Source: Nipponacmea schrenckii
Taxonomy: Eukaryota; Mollusca; Gastropoda; Lottiidae
Direction of reading: 5' to 3'
Length of the DNA: 64,000 nt
Assembly: GCA_030562195.1 (NCBI GenBank)
Contig: JAUJPP010000012.1
Location: 14,694,001-14,758,000 of the forward strand
The translations under genes were made by a program, and so were the position numbers. This document shows positions 41,601 through 53,600 of the stretch, piece by piece (position 1 is the stretch's first letter; the number at the start of each line of letters is the position of its first letter). Under the pieces are notes generated by a model, which was not told the origin of the DNA, made no database searches, and saw nothing but the letters and a program-made list of their open reading frames with translations.

Positions 41601-44600
41601 GATTCTGGCGTCCATATGCAATTTGGAACTAGAGATTATAATGTGTGCTTACATGCTATATTTCACTTCATTACGACGTTTTGAGAAAAATAAAAAACAA
41701 ATTGTTTATGTGTCCAACAATGGAAAAAGCAAATATCTTGAGGAATTGTAAGAAAAAATATATATCTTTTGCAGCAATTTGCATGTTTTACGATCGAAAT
41801 GCATGATAAAACAGGTTAGACTTAGTTCAGCGGAATACCAGATAATCACGAATACATGTATAATAAAGTAGGATATGTAAATATACGTTCAATATGCGGA
41901 ATACAATACAAGGCATTGCGTGTGAGTCGTTCGTTTCCAAAAGAGACTGCATGTTTTGATGGATTTACATGTCTACACGTCTTATTTCCAAGAGTCACTG
42001 GAGGGTTTTAGCTAACGTTCATAGTTGTAATGACCCGAAGAAGGCAGAACCTAGTCCAATCAAAAGTAATGGTAAAAATAATGCCATAAATCAAGGTAAG
42101 AATTAACAATCCTAATATATGATTTAGAATGGATTTATAGTCATTATCCTGTTGTATAAGTTTCACTTCCCGTCCCATCTTAACATATCGAATTAAGAAA
42201 TTACAATCCCGTCTCTTATGACCAAGTCTATGTGAGACTGGTTAATCAATCAAATAAGGTTGTTGTGTTTGGGTCTTTGTCAGTTTGTCAGTAACATCTG
42301 TCTTGGCAATCAGCCACCTTGAAATGAAACTAAATAAAATTTGCGAGATTAAAAAAAAATTGCGTCACGTTTGTAATTACTAAACTGACAATATAAAATG
42401 GAAAAAGTAAAATATTTATTTGGAATAAAAAGAATCGCATTGTGTGTGATTTTATTGTTGTGTGGCGGAAAATAAGGTGTCTGAATAAGACAATGAATTT
42501 CATATTAAAATGTATAGTTTCAAATTCATGACCTAGAGCTTTTATGTAATTTATTCTCACCCAGACATCGTGAATCGTAAACACAACGTGTCTGACTGAA
42601 TATGGTAATGAATAACGTAATTCATCGTAAACCCTTTTCTTCCTAATATCCCCACTACCTTACTGATGCTTGTTTTAAAATTCTATTTGAGATGAAGGTG
42701 TCTGTTTAATAAAATAAATGAAATGATGCATCGTAAATATATTATTTCCCAATATCCCCACTACCTTACTGATGCTTGTTTTAAAATTCTATTTGAGATG
42801 AAGGTGTCTGTTTAATAAAATAAATGAAATGATGCATCGTAAATATATTATTTCCTAATATCCCCACTACCTTACTGATGCTTGTTTTAAAATTATATTT
42901 GAGATGGAGGTGTCTGTTTAATATAATAAATGAAATGATACATCGTAAATATATTATTTCCCAATATCTCCACTGCCTTACTGATGCTTGTTTTAAAATT
43001 ATATTTGAGATGGAGGTGTCTGTTTAATATAATAAATGAAATGATACATCGTAAATATATTATTTCCCAATATCCCCACTACCTTACTGATGCTTGTTTT
43101 AAAATTCTATTTGAGATGGAGGTGTCTGTTTAATATAATAAATGAAATGATACATCGTAAATATATTATTTCCCAATATCTCCACTGCCTTACTGATGCT
43201 TGTTTTAAAATTCTATTTGAGGTTAAGGTGTTTATGTAATGTAATGAATGACATCATGAATCGTAATTTTTTAGTTCCCAGTATGTAATTAAAGCTTCTA
43301 ACGCACTGATAGTGCTGATGAAGGCTAAAAACAGCATGCAATGTACAATGCATTCTGAAGAAGGCAATGCCTGATTCCATACATAATGAAATAATGTCAT
43401 GTGGAATGCTTTCACTTTATGGCAGAAATTGTAATTCCTGAAATAATCTTGATTTTATTTTACTTAAATATTCATTTTGTACATATTCTGTTGAGCAAAT
43501 AAATTTTAATTAATTATTGTGTTAATGCTGATAGCCAGGACAACATACAAAGCTTGTAACATAACTGATAAAATGTCATTTAGAGAACAAACAACCGATT
43601 TATATATATTAAATGATCTGATTAAAATCATTTATCATCTGTGTGTAAAATAAATTGTCATTTTATTGTGTATATTATGTTTGTTTTTTTTTTTGCGTGT
43701 GTTTTTTTTTTGTGAATTGTTCTTTTGCCAATGTAGGAATAAATACTATTATCATTGTGATCGAAAATGAGCATGACCAATACTTTCTAGGGCGGGCACA
43801 GTCTATTTTTTCATAACTTATATTGTTGCCAGCTTTAACAATTCTCGGGATTAGTATTCATAAGGTTGCAGGGTGGGGATCAATAGTTTTGAAAAAGGTA
43901 CATAACAATGTGTCTGAATAGGGAGGAGGGGGGTGAATAACAATGGTCGGGATTAGTATTCATAAAACCTAACAAGAATACAAGCTGGCATCCGAGTAAC
44001 CTGAGGCAAAATATAACTCATTATGTTTTTTTCTTTTGCCTGATTGGTTTCGAGTTTTCATTACAACACGATATTTAACACCTTTCATTTCCAGAAAAGT
44101 ATACGGAATACTTACTGTAACCTCAATTACTTGGTATTGAGGAAATAGCGTCGAGAACCATTCCGCTTTTTCCTGTCGTACTTCTTGTCGTATAAGTGTA
44201 ATTACATTTAAATGTGATCCTTTTTGGGAAAGTTTTAATATATATTGTGGTGTATTTTCATCTTATATTGCCATCTATTGTGAAATAGATGAGTGTGTTT
44301 TAGGTTGACGATAAACGTCGTCGTTTCAGTGGAGATTATTAACCAAACTTATTAACCAAGAAAATTGATCAAGAATTATTGGTACCGTTTACTATTCTAG
44401 GAGTCAATATTAAAATAAATTATTGCAGCATTAAATTCCCCTCGTGGCTCGTAACTTTCATACACGAGTCAGACCAAGGCAATTCATGAATTTATTGGCC
44501 AGGTTCACTAATTATCTGTCGGAAATCATTCCATGTGTCCAATTCTTTTGTCAAATCCTGTGTACGTGAGTTGCATACGTGCCAAACAATGGTGTAGTTT

Positions 44601-47600
44601 TGGGAGATTTACGTCAGTTCAGTGGCATCAACCCGAATCCTTATCAAAATTTAAAGCAATTGGTTGTTAAAATATAGGTTTCTTGATGAGGGAATAAAGA
44701 GGGGGGGGGCTATACATGGTATGAAATTGAACGCAGTAAAAAATATAACTTTTGCTAGGGCAATCGTAGGATATGAATGGAATTCGATGCTATTTGCCCC
44801 CAAGAATGCACAAAAATCTGTTTTTAATTCACAATAGACAAATGTATACTTATTTATTTATGAATGATTGAAGACAGTGTATTTCAAAATTTAAGATTAT
44901 TGCTAGTAATGACATATATGTCAAAAGTGTCTGACTTATACAAAGATTTGAGATGAAAAATTGGAATCAAATTCTGTTGCCAAGATGGAAATATTTTACT
45001 TATCTTTATATTGTCTGTGAGCTCTAATGAATTATTTGAATTGATTCAATCCTTGAATTGATTCAATCCTTTGTTTACTTTGAGACGATAAATCTATTCA
45101 TCTGTGATATTATACGTAAATTTATATAGTATTGGTATATGCTATAAATTTATTAATGGTTAATATTAATACTGATGTACGGAATGTTAATGTGCTTGAA
45201 AATGCGCAACAATGGTTTGTATTTTTTGAACATTGCTTTTGTATTACTTTTAATGAAATGAAACGAATGAAGTTTTATATCCTACTCTCCTGAACCTCAT
45301 GGTCTAAAAGACGGGTAACCCCTTGAGGTGCATAATGAGGGAATTGGTGCCAGTACTCTTTTTACACCCAGTGATCTTTACCGTGCACATCCTTAAGGAC
45401 ACGAGGCCTCGATTAATTGTCCCATCCGAACGACTAGACGCCTTTTCTATCAGCCTCTAAAACCTGCATTACCGACAAGAGGGACCGGACTGAAAAATCC
45501 GAAAGTTCATCTCTACCGAGACCTTCAGGTTAGCGAGTAAGCGTCAAACTTTATGATAATATATTACTACTGCGGAACTGTATGACAAAGACTAGTATTG
45601 ACGGACTGCTACTGTTGACGGACGCTGATGACTGTAGATTCCCCGACAATACAAAATTGAAAACCAGTAAGTGACTTCTAATTGCTGCTTCACGTTGCCC
45701 TTTTAAAAGATTTATGAAATAATATTACATTTACCATAGGCTTTTTATCTATACTTGCTCTAACCAATGCCCCAACCTTGAAGTTAGGATCTTCACTTGT
45801 CAAAGAAGAAACAGGAAGGACGTTGCTGAAACAATAGCATGCCTAAAGGCATTAGACCTTGTACTACAATTTCCGAATTTGATTAGTTTATCAATTTTGA
45901 TTTTATATTAAGCTTTTGATAGACATTCCCAGCTGTCTTGCCACAATTATATTAAGTTTTTAATCCCCTGGGGATATGTTGGCTAATTAAATTTGTTTAA
46001 CACAAAAATAGATTTTGACTCAATACCATTATTGGGGCTCAAATTTACAGATGTTTACCAGACGTACAGGGATCGTGTCAATGTGCGAAACAAATTATTA
46101 TATGTACATATAGCAAGACGTAAAAGGTAAATGGGAATGAAGTTCCATCAAACCGACTGAGCATTCGGGCAATGAATTACAAGCAAAGCCAATAGTGAAT
46201 GTTTTCTCTTGCAAGAAATTTTGCAACTTGGCGGTCGATATTACTAACTTACTAATATATTAATAGTATTACAACCTTTTAATTGAAAATCTTAAACATC
46301 ATTAATAAAAAATAATATATCTTGCTGGTTGGTTTCTTGCCACCATAAATTATATCAACCAATAAAATCGTGAAATAATGTATGTACAATAGCAAATAAA
46401 TCCCACTGTTATACAACCTGCGATGAAAGGCTTTATTAATAATGCCCCTAAGACACGTCTCTTTACAAAAGTTCTCGAAATGTAGGCATGAGATTTTTTT
46501 CTACTTTTGTAACTTTTTTTCTATTTGTGTAACTTTCGTACTGGCGAAGACCATTTTTAATACGCCCACATGAAATGGGGAGCGTATATTGTCGTCACCC
46601 ACGTCCGCCCGTCCGTCCGTCTGTCAACAATTGCTCGTAAACACTCTAGAGGGCGAAATTCTTAACGGATTTTGATGAAACTTGATGAGTGTTTATGATC
46701 ACGCATGGATGAACCACATTAAAAATCAGCGAAATCGGAAAATTTTTAGTATGAGTATTTGCCCTTGTTCTTGAATGGCTCGTAAACACTCTACAATGTG
46801 CAATTCTTGACGGATTTTAATGAAACTTGGTGTGAGAGTATGTTATAACTCAAAGATAAACCCTATTGAAAATCAGCGAAATTGGAAAAAAATTTAGTAT
46901 GAGTTCTTGCCCTTGTTCTTGAATGGCTCGTAAACACTCTACAATGTGCAATTATTGACTGATTTTGATGAAACTTGGTGTGAGAGTTTGTTATAACTCA
47001 AGGATAGACCTTATTGAAAATCAGCGAAATCGAAAAATATTTAATATGTGTTATAGCCCTTGTTCTTGAAAACGCGTTCAATATTAGCTTGTAAACACTC
47101 TTGAAAGATTAATTCCTTATTGATTTTGATGAAACTTAGCTTGAGTATTTATTATCACCCAAGGATGACCCCTATTGAAAATCACTTAAATCGATAAATA
47201 TTTAGTGTCAGTTATTGCCCTTGTTTTTGAATACGCGTTCAACCTTTTGGCTTATAAACACTCTAGAAGGCACAATTAATGATCAATGTTGACAATACTA
47301 GCTGAAATTGTTTGATATCACCCAGGGATGAGCCCTATTGGAAAATAAAAAGTATCAAAATATATCTAATATGCAGTATTGCCCTTGTTCTTTAAAACGT
47401 GTTTATATTTGTCTCGTAAGCACTCTACATGGCACAATCCTTGACCGATTTTGATGAAACTTTGTGTGAAAGTGTGTTATAACTCAAGGATGAATCCTGT
47501 TGAAAATCAGCGAAATCGAAAAATATTGCCCTTGTTCTTGAAAACGCGTTCAATTTTAGCATGTAAACACTCTTGAAAGAACAATTCTTAATGGATTTTG

Positions 47601-50600
47601 ATGAAACTTAGTTTTCTGTATTTGTTTTCACCCAAGGATGAACCCTATTGAAAATCAGATAAATCGAAAATATTTAGTACAAATTATTGCCCTTATTCTT
47701 GAAAATGCGTTCAATTTTAGCTTGTAAACACTCTAGAAAGAACAAGTTTGATTAGATTTTGATTAAACTTAATTGAGTATTTGTTTTCACCCAAGGATGA
47801 ACCCTATTGAAAATCAGATAAATCGAAAAATATTTAGTACAAGTTATTGCCCTTATTCTTGTAAATGCGTTCAATTTTAGCTTGTAAGCACTCTAGAAAG
47901 AACAAGTTTGAATGGATTTTGATTAAACTTGGTTGAGTTTTTGTTTTCACCCAAGGATGAACCCTATTGAAAATCATATAAATCGAAAAATATTTAGTAC
48001 AAGTTATTGCCCTTATTCTTGTGAATGCGTTCAATCTTAGCTTGTAAACACTCTAGAAAGAACAATTTTGAATGGATTTTGATGAAACTTGGCTTAAGTA
48101 TTTGTTTTATGCCAAGGATGAACCCTATTGAAAATCTGGTAAATAGAAACATATTTAGATTTTGGCTTGTGAAGACTCGAAATATTCATTTTTGACTCGC
48201 TGAAATTGTTTTATATCACCCAAGGATGAGCCTTATTAAGAATTAAAAATATCAAAATATTATTAAGGGTGCAAATCTTAAAAATACCGAAAAATATTTA
48301 ATGAGTTGTTACAATTCTTGACAGTTTTTAATGAAACTAGAGACCCTAGAAAAAAAGTATATAGCGGGAGGTTGAGTATTTCATTCCACTTATTGTTACC
48401 TTACTGAAAAGTTTTTATTGAAAATCAATGCTGCCAGTGGGCGTATATTACCTTGCCTGGCAAGCTATCTTTTTTTTAGATCGTATAGCATATAACTCTG
48501 AGTAACAACAAAAATAGTTTTTAAGGCTGTTTTGAAGGAATCTCAGTTAGTATGCAAGTAATTTGGCATGTTTTTATGGAAGGGAATACCTGCCATAATT
48601 AGATGCAATGAAAAAGTGTCTAATTCCGTTGTAATAAGTCAAATGGCATGTGTAATAAAACAAGATACCTTAATGTCAGAAGACATATAACAGCTTTTGT
48701 TAATGCAAACTGTTTTGAAAACAAAAGTTTTATGTTGAACGGTAAAATCACTTTCGTTTTTGTAGAATATAATATTACAAAAAAAACATTTTACATTTAG
48801 CTATTCCCTTCCATATGTTTTAGGTAGTGATGAGACGAGAGAGGGCCTTCCATCTGTCGAGGGATCTTTGACGTAAACATCCTGTAGCACACGGGGGCCT
48901 CGGTTTATTGTCCCATCCGACTAGACGCTTTTCCATGTCAGTCCCTCTGACCTTCATCTCCGACAAGGGGAAACCGGGCTGAAAGGCTAATCTCGACCTT
49001 TGTCGGAATTGAACCCGGGACCCTCATCCCCCACGGCTCCCGAAAAATTACAACCAACCAGGATGATTACAATTTCACTAGAAGATTGGCCTAGTTAGAT
49101 TAAACAACTATGCAGGTTTAACTTCTAAAGATACCAATTATGACCAATACCTTGATAGCAACATGATCATTTCCCTTTCTCAGCTTGAAAGGATGTGAGA
49201 TCGTCTAGATTAAGGAGTGTATAATTGATGTACAAAGACCAGGTTTCAGACAGGAAATACAGTTTAGACATCAGAATGAAATCTCGGTTGGGAACTTCCT
49301 TCCCAACTACTTCTAATACCGATGTAAATAAGCAAACAATATCCGGGTGAAATATGACACCCTTCGATATATCTTAGTCTTTCTGAAACCTGATAGCAAT
49401 CCGTGATTGGGGTATACATCACATCATTCTGATTCTGAGTAACGTTCAGAATACAAGTGATGCCACTCTGGAATATATATCAGTATCTGCTCGGTGGTTC
49501 TATGGAGAATAACAAACCTGAACCTCTATGGTTGAAATTCAACATTCTTTACACAAACCATCTCAAAAATACTAAACAAAATTGTGGTATGTAGAGTTTA
49601 GAAGAACAAAAGCTACCACGGCTACATCATTCAATGATGAATTATCAGAATTAGAAATATACAGTGTCACTGTATTCACCTTTTCGCTGAAAAATGCAAT
49701 TGCATTCATAAACACATATTATGTTTCCATTACAACGATTTCGTGAGTGCGATGTCGATGTATGGCGAGTGTCATTTAATTATTCATCAGGCAAAAATTA
49801 AATTCCATTATGAGAAATCCGTATCCAGATTACAAGTAATATGATATAAATATAAAGGATATTTATAGAAATATAAATCATATCCGTGCTGGTAATCTTA
49901 TTATAGACGACCAGTCACTTCCACACATCCTACGTGTTTGTGCGGGAATTATAAGGATTTTGCACAATTTAATAGGACATGAAATGAAGTTAAAAGGAGT
50001 TAAAAGTGAAGTTTTACATGCTACTTTTCTACACCCATCACACGGGTCCTCGATTAATTGTCCCTCCCGAACGACAAGACGCGTCAGTGATACGGGTCAG
50101 AAGAATTACAGAAGGTTTCAGCTCCAATCTTGTCTTGGAACATCGGGTTAGCGAGAAAGCCTTTAACTCACAAAGCCATAACTTCAGTAAGCCTCAGAGT
50201 CAATGCATGTTGATAATAAGGAAATTAGTATTCAGGAAAGAAGAGACAGGAGCAATTAAACTTGTTGACTTAGGAAGACTATCGCCAATTCATCAACGAA
50301 TTAACCAGGCAATATTTAGATGGTAATTGATATTCTAGGGTATTGTTTTGACGACTTTTGGTGGAAAAGGCAATAACAATCAACCTCTTCTTGACAACTG
50401 AAGATCATAGAATGAATAATGATAATTCACTTACAGTTTCCTTGATTGACACTGGGATTCGGAAATAGTAAAGTTTAAAGGGAAGGTCAAAAGTATAATA
50501 TTCTTACTTAACCCTAATTAAAAGTGTATCTTTCAGTCAGTACGCTTAGGGCTTAGTCTTTGCTTGTATACAAGAATAGACATCTAGCGAGTAAAATGAG

Positions 50601-53600
50601 ATTGCATTTTGTTTAAATATATTTATTTCTTCTTCTTTACAATTTATTAAGGTTTCTACGACAGTCGCGCTCTGATTTCTTTATTTGTACAGAAACTTAC
50701 TTTGATTGAACCTTGAAGCAAACCTACAAACCGTCAGCTGATAGGTATCGTAATAATAGCTCATTCTTTTCCTACATATATATATATATATATATATATA
50801 TAGTATATATGTTTCTTCTATGTAATATATAAGTTTTTTTATGCAGTTACGTTCTTATGGACGAGGTTAAGATCAACAGGTACTGGAGTGTTGAAAATGG
50901 TGTTTTACGCCCTTTTTGAGTACCGAAGGAATCGTACACATTATCTTCGTGTAATATAAAGTTTTTGAGGAACTTCAACCTACAGATCCACATTCTATTA
51001 TTATACTTTTTTGATGGTTATTTGTACAGTTCCTATTCTTAAACAACTTACCACCTTCACGAGATCGGCATTAAAAAATATCGACAGGGGAAGATCTTTC
51101 AGTCTGTAAGTGCGGTCAGAACTTCTGATATAGATAGACATCTTAAAAGACAATTGACTTTGTATGAACCATCATTTTCCATTATCAAAACGACCAAACT
51201 GCCAAAAGCTTTACCCAAAACAAAGTCTTGTCTAATAATAATAATAATATGGACATTTCTAAAGCGCTAATATCCACATCACATAGGGACATGCTCAGAG
51301 CGCTTGTATACATCATACAATGAGTGTTAATCAGTTGGTCTTTGGAATAAGTGAGTCTTTAGTTTCGATTTAAAGACTTGTATAGATGGTGACATTTTAA
51401 GATGGTATGGTAGACGATTCCACAGAATTGCTGACGTATGTTTAAAAGAACGAGCACCAAACGTTTTAAGATTGTACGTAGGAACATGAAGAAGACATTG
51501 GTTCTGTGATCTCAAACATTTCGTTGGTACGTAGGGTGATATAAGGTCTTGTAAATAAGAAGGTGCTAATTTATTGACGGCTTTGTAGGTAAGCAATAGA
51601 ACTTTAAACTCGATTCTCTCCTTTACTCTCAGCCAGTGTAATGGACGAAGAACAGGAGATATGTGACTGTTTAATTTGGTTCTTGAAATAATCAGAGCCG
51701 CTCGGTTCTGTACTTTTTGAAGTTTGATTAGATTTTCTTGAGATATTCCAACAAGTACACTATTTCCATAGTCCAATCGAGAGAGCACAAGACAGCGTAC
51801 TAAAGTTGCCGCGGCCTCCCGAGTAATCATGTGCCGGACAGCGCCTATATTACGGAGATGGAAATGGGAGGATTTACAGATGAAATTTATATGGGTTTCC
51901 ATAGAAAGTTGGGAATCCAGAAACACACCCAGATTCTTTAATGAAGTAGAAAAGTAAATTGGGGACTGATCGATCTGCAAATGGTTGTTTGTACACTTTC
52001 CAAGTCTTGAAGCGGAAGAGATTAGTATTGTTTCAGTTTTCTCAGCATTTAGTTTCAACATATTATTGGTCATCCATGATTTAATATTGTCAATGCATAG
52101 TTCCATGTTGTTTTGTGAGGAATATTCGCTATCATCGCCAGGTCTGAAGGAATTTAATAGCTGGGTATCATCAGCATAACTATGACGTGTGATGTTAAAA
52201 CGATCTATAACGATGCTAAGTGGTTTGATATACAAACAAAACATGATTGTGCCTAGGACAGAACCTTGGGGTACGCCACAGGTTAATGACATACGTTTTG
52301 AAAATGTTTCATTTATAAAAATAGACTGTGACCTATCTAATAAATAGGATGTGCACCAATTTAGAACCGCTCCATGTAATCCATAGTCATGTTGAAGTCG
52401 ATTTAAGAGTTTTGTATGGTCTATTGTGTCAAAAGCAGCTGACAAATCAAGCAGCATCAATTGAGCAATATCACCACCATCAACAGCTGATTTTATAGAG
52501 ACTACAACATGTCTATATATTTTTGTTATATTAAAAGTTGATTAACATTTAGCATCCAATTTCAATTCTCCTGTCGGTTAATGACATACGTTTTGAAAAT
52601 GTTTCATTTATAAAAATAGACTGTGACCTATCTAATAAATAGGATGTGCACCATTTTAGAACCGCTCCATGTAATCCATAGTCATGTTGAAGTCGATTTA
52701 AGAGTTTTGTATGGTCTATTGTGTCAAAAGCAGCTGACAAATCAAGCAGCATCAATTGAGCAATATCACCACCATCAACAGCTGATTTTATAGAGACTAC
52801 AACATGTCTATATATTTTTGTTATATTAAAAGTTGATTAACATTTAGCATCCAATTTCAATTCTCCTGTCGGTGTTTCAATATTTATTTTACGACAGCCA
52901 TGTAGATGAGTGTGGGATTGTATGTGTTTAAATTGCAGGTCTGTTCTAAAACGGACATTGAACAGTTAATTGTTAAAATTGTTAAAATTGTCTCTTGCTG
53001 CCAGAGTGCTACCGTTTTTATCAAACAATGAAGTCGCAAGACACTTATTGAAGTAATTGATATTCATGTGTCCTGTTATTTATTATCCAGTTACTAAATG
53101 CCACTTAATGAATTTTCTCGTTGTGTTTTATGAGACACTTAGAGCTACCTTTTACACTATGTCAATTGATACACTAACAAAAGTTCAAATCCATCTAGAA
53201 AATAAATTGAATCTTACCTTCTTTTTGTTGCGAGTTCTGACGTCTTCGGTGTTCATGTTACATCCTGGTGCTCTAGCTCCCCAGATGTGGCAAGCTATTC
53301 TAAAATAGCAGAAGCTGATGACTACCAATGGTAAAATATATTGAATGAACACAAGCACTAGGCTGTAAAATTGAGGGAACTTCTCCCAAAATGTTGGCCA
53401 CAGAGGTCCACATTGTTTTATATTTTCAACATTGTATCTGACACGAAAGTACAGTACCATTGGAATGGCCGTGGTGATTGCCACCCACCAAATTACTGAT
53501 ATGATTATCGCGGCAGACTTTTTCGAGCACCCAGCCTTGAAAGGATGCAAAACGGCGATGTAGCGATCGCAGGCTATAACACTTAAGGTGAAGATGCTTA

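Larger units (their letters stand above)
51232..52873 (-). mobile_element. 5'-truncated CR1/L2-like LINE
   Basis: The 3' end is a TTATTATTATTA tail (51249-51234 on the minus strand) preceded by GCGCTTTAGAAATGTCC, typical of CR1/L2 elements. The body codes for the C-terminal two-thirds of reverse transcriptase and its downstream region. The 5' part is lost and rearranged: 52281-52575 is repeated exactly in tandem as 52576-52870. Inserted in receptor intron 1, on the same strand as the receptor, 345 bp from the exon 1 donor. Confidence 0.88.

Noticed and set aside
40581..43275. Possible CRISPR-like arrays
   Set aside because: Units are contiguous tandem repeats without unique spacers, in clearly eukaryotic DNA.
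51985..52179. Plus-strand open frame across the LINE
   Set aside because: Antisense shadow of the reverse transcriptase frame.
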